NCBI RefSeq assembly: GCF_027596085.1
Contig: NC_072469.1
Span: forward strand, 13,919,232-13,983,231
DNA length: 64,000 nt
Source of the DNA: Anoplopoma fimbria
Lineage: Eukaryota; Chordata; Actinopteri; Perciformes; Anoplopomatidae
Reading direction: 5' to 3'
In this document: positions 44,201 to 56,614 of the stretch, piece after piece
How the letters are laid out: every line of letters starts with the position of its first letter
Numbering within the stretch: the first letter of the stretch is position 1
The notes under the pieces: generated by a model
What the model saw: the letters and a program-made list of their open reading frames with translations, nothing else
Told to the model about the DNA's origin: nothing
The model's database searches: none
Program-made: the position numbers and the translations under genes

Positions 44201-46962
44201 TCAACATCAGTTCAGGCCAAGAACTCCAAGTATCATCCCTTGGAGCTGGACACACAGGTATACCTTTTTTATGTGCAATGGGACTTATGTAACAATATCG
44301 GAAGTGCTTCTCATGCCATCGGCTCCCACTCCACTCCTACACCCACCCATTAAAATAAAGTAAGAAGTAAATAAGGAACAAGAGTAGTTCCTTGTTCCTT
44401 GCATCCAGTGAGAGTACAGTTTTCTTTGCTATAGTCAGAGGCCAGGGAGTATGTGGAACAGTTGGGTGTAGGAATCGGGCTTAGATAGGCTGACACTATA
44501 ATTAGTCACTGGAAGGGTTCCGTGGAAAGCTAACAGTGTCCGCTGCGAGTCATCAGGGTGGAGGAAGAGAGTTCCTTATCCCTGAGCAACATGTCAAGAG
44601 AGGGAGGGAACCTGCTGAGGAATCCCAACCATTTCTACTGTGTGTGTGTATGTGTGCGTATGTGTGTGTGTGTACACTCTCCATCAACCGTCGTCACTCA
44701 TCCATCTCTCATGCCTGTTGGCCCCCACAGAGCGAATCATACTGCTAATGTCTCTTCTGGGAAAAGGATGTATGATGGTCCGTGCGTTTGTGCGCACGCT
44801 GAAGTGTGTCTGAGTGAAAATGGAGACTCCACGGCATGCGACTCGGACTCAGTCATAACTGTTGCATACATACCTGTCTGTAAAATTCAACCGGCACAGA
44901 AAGGTTTTGTAGGTTTTAGTTAAATAAACATGTTATCATCACCCTCAGCTATTTTGGAATTCCATTTTAGTTTTGATAGGAAAGACTTTACAGACATTCT
45001 GCAATCCTGTGGTTTTGGTCAGTTTCAATGTTCCCTTTTCAGCCTCTTGTTAACCGCTCTGCTTAGCCACTGAACAATGAATAAGGAGAGGCCCAGTGTA
45101 GTAGACTAGATGGCGTATAAGCGTTCCAGCTGACTCAAGTGAGGGTTTGTTGTCCTCTCTCCAGCGACTGAGTGACTCCAGTGAAAGCTGAGCGGAGACC
45201 CTGCTTGTGGCTCCAGATGTGAGTTATCTCCCATGTCAGTGGCTCAACATGCACATCGTCACCCCCCTGCTGGGGTGTATGGATTTAGGAGGGGGGGTGA
45301 ACTGGGGGTTGATGGGTAGAGATGGGTGCCTGGTACTGGTCAGGGCAGGACTTGCGTCATCCTTCAGGCACACGAATAATCTGCTTTAAAGGTGTTGAAA
45401 TAATTTCTGATAGTTCCTTGCCTTGCAAATAGTCGCTTTGTCCAGGTTTATCTGACGATGAGATTTCTGCCTCTACCTCAACAAAGAGCCAAAGTGAAAT
45501 GGGAATTTAAAGAGTTCTAAAGTTCTAAAAATCCAGATTGAGCATTACCTTACTCAATACCATTCCATACCACTCCACATACTTGCTAAACTTGTGCAGT
45601 TCACTCTAGACAAGGGTGAGAATTACCCAAAAAATATTTCGGTTTTGAATGGCCTTTAAAATGTCTGTTATAGAAAAAAATATAGATACAGTATATAGAT
45701 ATATGTATGAAAATATGAAAACCATGAAACAATAAGTGTATTCAAATGATGCATTAAAAATCTGGAATGGAAATTTAATTTTAACACAAATGACAATAAA
45801 TACAACTTTCAAACATAACCTTGAACGGTACCGCTCAATAACATTGAGCATTCTTGCTCAGAATGTGTGTTGTTACAGTTTTATGTCTAGACTAAGAATG
45901 TAATTGTTTAAAAAATATATAGTTTTTTCTCTCATAAAATTGTATCCATTTACCAGTATCTGAGAAACACCATTTTCAAAAGGCCCAAGACCCTTGGGGA
46001 GTAAAAGCCACCAGCTGTACAGAGGAGGCAAGTTCAGACACAGCAGAACTGCAAGGCCCATACGGTTTTGGTGTTTTTTTGGCACAAAAGATGACACTTA
46101 AAAATGGAAAAGATAACATTGTAAGGGTTATATGGATAAGGGAGAAACCAACAATTGTGATGGAACAGTTTGTATGCTATGCTTGTAAAACCTATTTGGA
46201 GCTAATGCTAACACTTTTACCGTTCTTTAACGGTTTTTAAAAAAATGTACCACTGGACCAAAGCCCACTTGTTCAATAGCCTTTTATCCCGAAAACAAAC
46301 GCCCATTCTTCTGAAAATACACACTTTCTGTACAGAAAATGGGCTATTGGTTCAATGGCACGTTTTTGGACTATTAGGGTTTCAGAATAATGGTCCTGCG
46401 GAACATTGAGCAGTCCACCTTTAAACTTCGGTTTTGAATTTACTTAAAGCAAGTGCTGCATTAGTTATACTAATCTTAGAATATAAATTGTATTTCAGAA
46501 AGATAGATAAGAGAAACCTTTTTCAAGATATTGCTTGAACTACTGGAACAGCGGGCAGCCTGGGTGATATCAGGACTTTGGCTGTCAAAATCATAAAAGG
46601 CAAAAGTTAAGCGAGAAAACTTTTTTTTGTGGCTGAACAACCCTTTAAAAACTCTGCAGCTCTCAGTCCATCACCTTTATACCATCCACCACTTAGCCCA
46701 GAAATAATGAACTTTCTCTGCATTGTCAGGCTGGTAATTAGGCTAGCTGTGGTGCATTACGCATTACTGCTAACTTATAAAACTGTTTTTGGCAGATTGG
46801 AAACACCGGGCTGTCTACACGATAAGCCTGTATTTTCCCCTCTGGCATTCCTCCATCCTCTTTCCCTCTCTTTTCCATGTCTGGCTCACTGGGCTGTCTG
46901 TGTGTCTGCTGCACTCAAGTCAGATCCCATGAGAAACCGAGGACAGCCTATATCACTGTGAC

Positions 46963-46964
<2 letters not shown>

Positions 46965-47052
<88 letters not shown>
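46965..47052. repeat. (TG)n microsatellite, 88 nt
   Basis: 44 uninterrupted TG units. Confidence 0.98.
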
Positions 47053-47054
<2 letters not shown>

Positions 47055-49097
47055 ATTGTGTGCTTTGCCATATGACAGCTCAGTGATACTTAGAGGAGCA
47101 AAGAGTGCAAACAACACACAGGGATGGCAAAATACGAAGGCAAAAGAGTGATTCACTTAGATGTCTACCAAAAAGCCTGGCAAGCATTTTCTGAAAGAGT
47201 GATCCATGCGAGTGCACATACTCCCGAGTAGATCTGTCATCCAAATGATTGGTGTGGTGAAATGAATTAAGCGTAATGATTCATGACGGACTGTTTTGTG
47301 CAGAGGGATTCAGTATCCCGGCTGCAGACGGTTAATGCGAAATGGATCATCATGATTCTGCCCCACCCCTGATACTCCTTCTGTAAAAGCACAGAGGTCG
47401 ACAGCCATCAGTCACACTCACTTTCTCATGCGTCGTCCTTCTGCGAAGTGTACTGATGTCATCTCTGGCGTGTGCACCCCCCTCCTCAAATGTGGACATA
47501 TCAAATTAGCCATGATGTCTGCATGAAAGCACTTATCTGTATGACTCATATACCAAACAGAGGTCAAACGTCTCGCCCGTGGGCACCTCGTGTCCTGCCT
47601 CCACAGTGCGTCTGTATCTTATCTAATTCAGATAATGGGAGACATACTTCTGCATGCAAACAGAGTGACGCGTCGCAGCAGGCCGGTGCCCTGTGCTTTG
47701 TCAGTCCACAGTGGGGTGTGGGTCTGATCTCACATGTTTCATTCTGCCGTGCCTTTGAGCGAATCGTCAGCGAGTCTAAGCTAATTGCTGAAATGTAATC
47801 AAAACGAGAAGTGGGGTCCCGTGACCTTGCAGGCTCCTCTCAGGCTGGCAACAGCCAAATGAGGGATGTGGATTAATTTCATTTACCAATTAGCGCGAGG
47901 AGAGAATGGGTGTATCATTACTTCATTGGTTCCACTCCTACCAATTATTTCACCGCTTTTAAACAAGCAGCTTAAAGCAGATTAAATGAAAACTAAGCAG
48001 AGCAAAGAGGAGAAGCTGATGAGGTCCGCAGCCAGATGGCTCCATGTTTTGCAGTCCTTGGCTAAATATCTGAGATCCACTGAAACAAGCAATTAACTAC
48101 AAGGATTGTATTGACGCAAACTGCTTCCTCAGTGCTCTGCAGTTTGTTTGTTTTTCTCCCAAGCCATGCTCAGAGGTCCACGCATTAACAGAAAGCCAGT
48201 TGATGAAATTTCTTAGGACACATAAACATTATGACAATTGTTAAAAACAGCTATTGCTGATACAGCTTCTTGAATTCTTGACATGACACTCTCTCTGGAC
48301 AGCAGCTACAAGACATGTCTTTTCAGCTAGAAAATACTTCTCAGCCCTGTTTCTTGCTGTGACATTTCACCCATTTGTCCATGACTTGCTAACTAACACA
48401 CAAGGTGTTGAGGTGTCGAGGTGACGGTTAGAAGGACCTTGTTTGTGTCCCATGTGAAATAACGTGTTGTCTTTGTGTTCAGAAAGCTAGGTTTCACTTC
48501 ACAAAAACATTTTTTTTTAACCCTAACAAAGATTATTTTCCTAAACCTAACTAAGTAGTTTTGTTTGAATTCCCAACATTAACCACATGTTAACTGAGAC
48601 CGTAGTAGAACATCATAGCGTAGTAAAAAGTGACGCCAAGGGGTCCTAGTCAGTATGTGACGAGTTTGGAATGAGAATGGGTTGCTAATTTATAAGCCGA
48701 TATAAGATTATTTCAGACACATCAGTATCAGCGTATAGGTCGGCCGATAACTGACATGAAATTGCTGTGGAGAAATTCAAAGATATGTTTGTGGTAATTA
48801 AAAACGGTGTCTCCATTATATAATTTGTCTTCCAGAAAGCACTGACAAGCTGACATTTTTTCAATTGGGCAATGTCCTTGTATTCTTAAGATCAGCCTGT
48901 TAGTGAGGTTGTTAATCACTGTCTGCTTAAGGGGATTGTTGTAAGGATTTATGGGAACTGTAGTAAGCCATTTACTATAGTGAGTAAAAGGAGCCCGTTT
49001 TAGGGAGAGTGAGAATTAGATGAAGGTTAAATTCAACTTTTAATCCACAAATAACTGCTGGAATTCATGGATCATCACAAATTGGTGATGTAATTTA

Positions 49098-49655
49098 CCA
49101 TCTGAAAATCTGGCAACTTCCCCAGGCCCTAGGTTCACTGTGTGATATTTTCATGTACTGATTAGTATGGCTGCCTACTCTTAGATGGTTAACCAACCAA
49201 CCAAGATTTCTTTATTCGATCAGTGAGGGACTTATTTCCAAGGAACTTATTAGCACATCTCTGGACAAGATTTAAGGTGGTGTTTTTGAGTGGTTCTGTA
49301 GATCTGTCAATTAAATCTACTTATCAACCAGTTGACAAAATTGTATGATTGTTAGTCAACTAAGAGTTTATTTGGTTGAGGACAGCCCTTATGCTTACAT
49401 GCTGTATATTCATAAAATAAATCTGATTTAAATAAATTAAGAAAAACTGAGTTGGTGAACATGGGGGGCTGACAGCTCACTTTTTGGCCCTTGGGCCCAA
49501 CAGCAGTTCAATCCGGCCCTGGTGGGAGAATATTTCATCATAAAAACAGGTAGATTATCATGCAATCTCCAAAAGCGGCTCCCCAACACAATATGAACAC
49601 AGTTGTCCGCATGAATCCGGATCAAGGTGGATCAAAGTGAATCTCTGCATCAACA
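49098..49655. repeat. Dispersed element A, copy 1
   Basis: It shares long near-identical blocks with 53179-54002, from CTGAAAATCTGGCAACTTCC to AATCTCTGCATCAACA. It contains TTGTTAGTCAACTAAGAG...GAGGACAGCCCT, a phrase typical of short non-autonomous DNA elements in fish. Confidence 0.85.
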
Positions 49656-51724
49656 TGAAGCAGCTGTTCACACCACTGGTTCAGAGGTGAGGGGGCTTTA
49701 CATGATCCTCATGTGTTGAGAGTGGCCCGCGTGCCCTCCTACCTTCAGATCTCTTACCTTACAACAATATCCACAATCCACGGCTGGACCAAAACACCAA
49801 AAGAAATCCCCAGTCGGCCCTTCAGATCTCCTGAGCAGATGCCTGTGGGTGGTGTGATACCACTAGGGAGGCTCAGACCTCATACAGTCCGGCCCTCTCT
49901 TCACATCTGTCCCGAATTACGGTAGGCACTTTACTCCGTCAAATCCCAGCTGTTTAGGGATTTTCTGAGTTGGTGCAGAGCTGGTTTGATCAGGGCTGTG
50001 TTATGTGGGAAGAGGCCTTAAAATCATATTTGAGAAGAGTCAGTACTTCTGTGTGTGTGAGCATGGAACTGAATGTGTTTGTAAATGCCTTAAAATCGTT
50101 GCTTTTCCACACATTTCTGACCAGTTGCTGTGGGATCACAGCCCAGGAAAATAAAAGCTGTCCGGAGGAAGAAACTGAGTAGATTAGATAACCAGTGTTG
50201 GGACACAATATGGTGAGCTCACTCTTTCTCAGCGTATTTGAAAAAGCAATCATCTCGTAGCATGGGATGGCGGAATAACACGTTTTGTTTTCGGATGGCT
50301 ATGATATCCAGACGCTTTGTTGCAGACAGACAACCGTGTTACCGAGCAGTAAACAAGGAGCACATGTTCACGATCACTGCCCGCCAATACCCCAAATGTT
50401 GACGATGGTTTCCTGCTGTTGTTTCACAATTTTGTCGGAGGCGGCCGTGATGGATTGAGGAATGTAGCACAGAATCAGTTTTTGTGTTTATGTTACACTG
50501 TGGTGGCAATTGTTTGGGTTTCAGGGCAGCTCCTGTGGCTCTGTGAGATAGATTCAGATGATGCAGTGACCACTGGATACTGTGGAGTTCCTAAAATAAT
50601 CCTAATTGTAGGTCTGCGGATGGATTCTGATGGGAAATGGACAATTTTGGTCCATGAGGCCCACAAATGCGCAGTTATTATAGCCGAGCCAAGTTTAGCA
50701 CATTCTTTTTGTATGAAAAAAAAAGCCAGCCAGATAGAGTAAAAACAGCATAAAATCATTCTTTGGCATTCTCTTTTTTCAGAGCGAGCCATCCAAGGTG
50801 ATGTTAAATGAAATCCGTCTGGAAATGGTTTCACAACCCCTGCATCTTTTAAACCGGCCTGGCAGGTTTTCTCTTTTGTTGCAGAGGAGAAAGGTTAAAT
50901 ATCAGTTATTTGTCAGAAGAGAACAGTGGCCATAAATTAGAGCGATCACAGAGAGGATTGTGTTTGCCAGGTGGCACCGAAACCCCCCCTGATGGTAATC
51001 TGCCTTGCCCATGCCAAGCTTTAAAAGGTGGCCACACTCGCTACATTGGGATCGCTTCAATTACAGCCTTCCAAAGCCCATTACCTGCTGATCTATTTAA
51101 AGCTACTGTAGCAAGCCTCTCTCCACAGCCGCCTTTGATGTGAGCCTCACCTCAGTGGAAGTTACTTATACAATATACCATGTACACTGATTGGACATAA
51201 TGATGGGGACATGTAGGCTTTTCAGACAGGTCTGCAGTTACAGTTGCTCTCACAGAGTTTATGTCCTCTGTTTTCCTTTCTATTTTTCCTGTAATTTGGG
51301 ATTTTTAGCAGACTCCCTCCAGTATTTTTCAGACTTAATATGTTTGAATTTGACTGCTTATTAATAGACCTATGGAGTAAAATACCATATTTTTTCATTA
51401 ATTTTTCCCTTTTTTATATGGCTGTGTGGAGCAGGATATTAAAATGTATTTAGAACATTGTCGGAAAGTAGCAAACTAATGGAGATAACATAATAGAAAT
51501 ACAGACAAAAACTCAAATTAACTAAATTTATACTTTCTTAATGGATGGCTAATGATCTCAATATCACAAAAATCCATTCTACATGGTTCTGTTTTTAGAC
51601 AGGAAAATTATAATGTAAATCTATTTAAATATATTCTACTTACTTTTTTGGGGGGAAAACGCTTATTCACTTTCTTGTCAGGACTAAGATTAGAATATTG
51701 ATACTACTCTCATATTTGTGTCTT
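49656..51724. other. Intergenic, no gene seen
   Basis: No coding exon is supportable. 50810-51150 is a low-repeat stretch with several candidate homeobox, GATA and forkhead-like words, and looks more like regulatory DNA than its surroundings. Confidence 0.4.
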
Positions 51725-52093
51725 TTAAATGTGAAGCTACAGTTGGGGGATGCTTAGCTTAGCTTAGTTTAGCATAAACACTGGAGACAGCTAACCTGTC
51801 TGAAGGTGATAAAATCTGTCTCCCAGAACCTCCAAAGCCCACTAATTAACATGTTGCATCAAGTTTTGGTGTTATGGGAGGTTGTGTGCTAGACTAGAGG
51901 GAGGAGCTGGTAGGTGGAATATTTTACCCTCGGAACAAGCCAGCATAGCTGTTTTCACTTGTTTCCAGTCTTTATGCTAAGCTACGCTAACTGTCTCGTG
52001 GCTGTAGTGGCTGAGTGGCGTCAATCACCTGGTGTAACTTTCAGGAAGAAATCAAATACGTGTACTTCCCCAAATGTCGAACTGTTCCTTTAA
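51725..52093. repeat. TTAA-flanked non-autonomous repeat (MITE-like)
   Basis: It begins TTAAATGTGAAGC and ends CGAACTGTTCCTTTAA; read inward, both ends start TTAAA and reach a G-rich GGGG about 20-25 nt in. The interior contains GCTTAGCTTAG...AGCATAAACACTGGAGACAG and CAGTCTTTATGCTAAGCTACGC, a phrase common in percomorph repeats. TTAA at both ends suggests a piggyBac-type target site; this is inference. Confidence 0.55.
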
Positions 52094-53031
52094 ATATGCA
52101 CCAATCACAAATGAGGAGCTATATGTAAACAAATGCAGAGGAGTAAGAGGAAGATTTTCTAGGAACAATTCAAATATGGTTTGTGCCAGATGGACTGCAT
52201 CTCTATCAAGATGTCCCTGATATTTCACTTTAGTTTATTTTTTTATAAATTGCCCAGACTCAGCTTATCCAATTTCCTGCTCTGCTAGAAATCCAGCCAC
52301 CGCCTTGTATAAAATGCCACTCTTAAGATTCATGAATTCATGTGAGAGCTTACCCAGGTTTGTATGGTTCGCTGGCTAGAGGAGCAGAGAGAGATACCAA
52401 CACAAACCCTCTCCCACACCTACAGAGTCAAGATGGTAGACCAGAGATCTGGGGTTATTGGGGAGCAGCAGCAGCAGCAAAAGCCCACAGCGGGCATCGC
52501 TCCTCACCGAGCTCAGAAACCCGCTCAGACTCCAAACCACAACTGGCAAACCGAGCGGTGACATCAGCGTCTCTGCACCGCATTTCAGCGCGCTGCACAT
52601 GAGCTGCATGTGTGCGGCGCAATTGAAAACAGACATGGCCAGGCCGTTGGGGTGCAGAGCGGGGCGGTGCAAGCAGCGTGCACTCTGTGAGCACAGGGAG
52701 CCAAGGAAGTGTTGACCTTCAGTGATACTGAGCAGATGCCAGCGAGTCGCAGGGCCAAATCAAATGATATGGCCTTTTTTTTCCTAGCTACTGTATCACA
52801 GCAGTTAGAGTATCTCATATCACTCCCATTGTTCTCGTCAGGTTCCTCCTCACTTTTTACTCGACTTTAACATGTCACGTTGGCTATAACCTCTGAACGT
52901 CTCATTCCATTGGACAAACTGTCTCTTTGACTCTATTAAGTCATTACGGATGTTTTTCTCCGTATAGCAGTGGATACAGGATATGTAAAGTCAACAACTG
53001 CAACAGTGGCTGGCTTTACAGGAGAGGAGAT

Positions 53032-53150
53032 AATCATCTAGTAGGTAGTTTGAAAGTTAAGCTGACTTAATGTAAACATGATCATTATTGTTGCAGCTCT
53101 TGCCAACGGGACACATTTAACAGCTGTGATCAGGCAAAGATGTATTTCAA
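53032..53150. repeat. Repeat B, copy 1
   Basis: AATCATCTAGTAGGTAGTTTG...GCAGCTCTTGCCAACGGGAC...CAGCTGTGATCAGGCAAAG is about 85-90% identical by eye to 54009-54127. Confidence 0.85.
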
Positions 53151-53178
53151 GGGTATCTTTGTGGGACAAGACTTAAGA

Positions 53179-54002
53179 CCATCTGTGAAAATCTGGCAAC
53201 TTCCTCAGGCCTCAGGTTCACTGTGTGATATTTTCATGTACTGATTTTTACGCCTGCCTCCTCTTAGTCAGTTAGTCAACCAAGATTTCTTTGGTGAAAT
53301 AGCCGTTTTTTTATGCTTTTTTTCATGCTGAGTGACATATTTCCAAGAAACGTACAAGCACATCTCTGGTAAACACAATAATTAAAGTGGTGTTCCTTGA
53401 TGGTTCTGTTGATCTGTCGATTAAATCAACTAATCAACTGACGTCTCTGTGTCCTGGTTTGGACTGCGCTAGCCGCTATAGATCTGGTTCGGATGTATCG
53501 GGTGAAAGGGACTTTCTGGTCTTTTCACTTTCATTTTCCTTAATACTGTATGTAGAAATTAATATTATTTACACTTTGATGGCGATTGCCGTAGTAACTA
53601 GACCTGAGTTTCTCTCAACCAACACATCCAAACCAAGCAAATAGAGGATAGTGCAGTCCAAACAGAGACATCCGTTGACAAAATCGTATGATTGTTAGTC
53701 AACTAAAAGTTTCTATTGTTCAGGACAGCCCTAATGCTTAACTTGTTGTTTATTCATAAAATAAATTAGATTGAATTAACTTATTAACACACTGAGTTGG
53801 GGAACACAGGGGGGCCAACAGCTCACTTTTTGCCCCTTGTCCCCTCCAGGATTTAAATCCGTCCCTGGTGGGAGAATATTTCATCATAAAAACAGGTAGA
53901 TTATCATGCAATCTCCAAAAGCAGCCCCCCTACACAATATGAACACAGTTGTCCGCATAAATCCGGATCAAGGTGGATCAAAGTGAATCTCTGCATCAAC
54001 AG
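53179..54002. repeat. Dispersed element A, copy 2, with ~230-bp insertion
   Basis: It matches copy 1 (49098-49655) at both ends. Between AATCAACTGAC (about 53448) and GTTGACAAAATCG (about 53675) it has about 230 bp that copy 1 lacks. Copy 2 is enclosed by the two B repeats; copy 1 is not. Confidence 0.85.
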
Positions 54003-54008
54003 ATAGAA

Positions 54009-54127
54009 AATCATCTAGTCGGTAATTTAAGAGTCAAGTTGACTTAATGCAAACACAGTCATTATTGTTGCAGCTCTCGCCAATGGGACACATTTAACAG
54101 CTGTGATCAGTCAGAGATGCGTTTCAG
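54009..54127. repeat. Repeat B, copy 2
   Basis: Direct repeat of 53032-53150 at an offset of about 977 nt. Confidence 0.85.
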
Positions 54128-54949
54128 TGGTCCGACACTAGGCAGTCCACTGAGATGATTCCCTCTGTGGGAATACACAACCCAGGGCTGACAGAAGCCT
54201 ACCAGCCTCCCTGAAGTTTCAGGGGAATTCAGTTGTACGCAACATCTGTGTCAATATTTTGGAGGTTTTAGGGTCCGTTCTTTCTTAAGAGGTGGAGAGG
54301 GAGTATGACTCTCAGCTCTGATGGCCTGGAGCCAGATGGGTGAAGAGCAGGTTTTTTGGGCAAACCTAAACAAAGAAGTGGAACAAAGTTTGATCAAATG
54401 CTGTAAATAACTTTTTTATATAATAATGGTGTAATACACAAAGAATAATTTGTCTCCTGCAATATAGACGCCATGGTGGAAATTCCAGCAGATACGTGTA
54501 TAGAGTTAATTTTCAACAACCTGGACTGAGATAACTTTCTTTAAAATTGATTTCAATGATTAATCGATTATTGAAATCAGTGCGGATTAATTTTCTGCTG
54601 ACAATTTATTAATCAACTAGGCTAACTGTTGAAGCTCTGCACATGATACCAGAGAGAAAGAAATCAACGTATTCTTATAGGTGTTAAATTGCAAAACAAT
54701 ATGTTGCGTGTGCATATGCCACACATACACTGTATAACATAAAGAGAGATATAATTAGATATGTGTGGAGGTGAAGGTCAGCTCATATACATTATTATTT
54801 GCAAGCAATCAACCCTATATAAGTGGGCATCAATCATTTTGATTACAGCCATGGTAATTACAGTATGTAAATGATTTCATAATTAAATTCCTGTAGTCTG
54901 CCTACTTATGGACCAGACAGACAGACAGATTAGGCTACTCTGTCTTGAA
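54128..54949. other. Intergenic, upstream of jcad
   Basis: Contains a GATTAATCGATTATTGAAATC phrase (about 54555-54580) of the kind found in common fish repeats. Nearer the gene is an AT-rich, low-repeat stretch with TAATTA words (54840-54900). No exon seen. Confidence 0.45.
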
Positions 54950-55149
54950 AAGCTGAGAGTGAAGTGTCCCTATCTCTGAGCAGCATCCAGCTGCCTCCCC
55001 CGCTGGAGAAGAGGGATGTTTCCTCGCTGCTGTGCTGTGGGCGAGTGAAGAGGGGCTGTTCCCTCAGCAGATCCCAGCTCAGTCCGTCCACAGCAGCGGC
55101 GGGTATGAGCGCGGGGGACCAGGAGGCGACGCGACGACGCATTTCACAG
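54950..55149 (+). other. jcad: Probable jcad 5' UTR exon with upstream ORF
   Basis: It ends in a strong donor, CACAG before GTAAGAG. An ATG at 55105 opens 15 codons (MSAGDQEATRRRISQ) to the exon end in phase 0. Joined to either candidate acceptor near the jcad start, this frame meets a stop before or shortly after the junction, so it would be an upstream ORF. An in-frame ATG also lies at 54964. The exon start is not visible. Confidence 0.5.
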
Positions 55150-56290
55150 GTAAGAGTGGCTCCAGCTCGAGCGACACACCGTCTTTAATTCAGGCTCTCT
55201 CTCTCTGGGGTATTTTTTTTTTGTGTGTGTCTTTTTTCAATTTCACGTCCCATGCGCTCGGCCGAGGAGGCGCGCGCGCTGCTGCTGTGAGACACAGAGG
55301 CTGAGAGTCGCATCTGCTTCTGCGTTCAACATTTCCAGCGGTCCCTCAACTTGCAGCCCGAGCCCAGCTACCTCGGCTCTCTCCCCGGTCCGGCTTGTCT
55401 CTGCCTCCTCCGGTCGGGATAAGAGGATTTGGGAAAACACACTCTGCCACTTTCAGGACGCGACATTAGAAGGTGAAGGAGTAGGAGGAGAGCGGTGTTT
55501 ATTTTTTTTTCCTTAACTTGAAGCGTGTGCGGGGGCGACTGCCACTGTTTGCGGACGCGCTCCTATCAGCTGAAGGTTAAAGATTGCTGATGGAGCTAGC
55601 CGGGCTAGCGTTAGCCCCGTTATGTGCCGTCCCCCCTCTGCTTTGGAAGAGAGGCCAAACTACGTCCCAATTACGCAGCTGTATGTGTCCTAGCTGTCGA
55701 GCAGAGGAGCGCCAGTAAAGGTCTTAAGTGTAATACTGCGGCCATGGCTTCCGTGGGACTCTAAACATCTAGTACTTGTATAGGATTTTTTTTTTTTAAC
55801 TTCTACAATTGCTCTGACTTAAATTTCCTCAGCGGCATTCCATCCACGGTGTGCTGTTAAAGGCGACAGTGAGCAGCTGGAGTTATAAAACAGAGCTATC
55901 ATTGAAATACAGTCTGCATAGTGGGTCACCCATCCACCGGAATGAACCATGCACCTATACTGAACCGTACCAGGTCTCAAGTCTTTTCAAAACTGGTATT
56001 CATTTTATTCCGTTCCTGTAACGGAACCTTAAACAGATGCAGATGTTTTAACGGGGTTCGGCGTGGGTTCTCCCCGCATCCGTGAACTGCGCTCGTCGGG
56101 GGCTAGGCTAGGAAGCTACACGGCAGCAACCTGCAACGGAACCAGCAGGGCTAGCATCATGCCGAGCCTGTCAATCATTTCGTAACGACATGATGACAAA
56201 CAGTCGGGTCCGGCAACGTGTAGCTCTCGGTTCTGCCCCCGGACGCTTAGGAGCACCAAATGGCGATGGAAACGGAACGAGCTGCAAATA
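55010..56290. promoter_or_regulatory. CpG-rich promoter region of jcad
   Basis: CpG is much denser than in the flanking DNA, e.g. GCGGCGGG...GCGCGGGGGACC, CGACGCGACGACGC, GGCGCGCGCGCTGC near 55270 and CGTGTGCGGGGGCGACTGCC near 55530. No clear TATA box. Its position 8.7 kb before the first coding ATG fits the first, non-coding exon of jcad. Confidence 0.6.
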
Positions 56291-56574
56291 GCCCCTTGGT
56301 CAAATGGTATGCCAAGTTTAGGTCGCTTTGATGTTTGCATGTTGTCACTTTGTCACACCTGCTGTTTGCATGATGATGATGATGGCTGCTGCTTGACCTC
56401 TCTTCTCCTTCCCCCCCCTCATGCAGCCTCCTGCACGCAGCGCCTTTTGCGAGCTTGCATGCATATATGCTGTGAAAACAGGCATCCTGCTGCCAGTTTG
56501 CACAAATTGGTAAATAATATGATGTGCTTAAGACTTACGTTTTTGATTATGAACGTTGAACTCGAAAAAGCTTC

Positions 56575-56614
56575 TTTTTTTTTTTTTTTTTTATTTTTTT
56601 TTTTTTTTTTTTTT
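56575..56614. repeat. Poly-T tract
   Basis: About 40 nt of T interrupted by one A, ending TTTTACAG. It could be an old retrotransposed A-tail on the minus strand; no body of such an element was recognised. Confidence 0.9.

Noticed and set aside
54964..55188. 74-codon frame starting MSLSLSSIQ as a protein-coding first exon
   Set aside because: Past the strong donor at 55149 the frame would be intronic, and after splicing it stops near the junction. I treat it as leader/uORF sequence.
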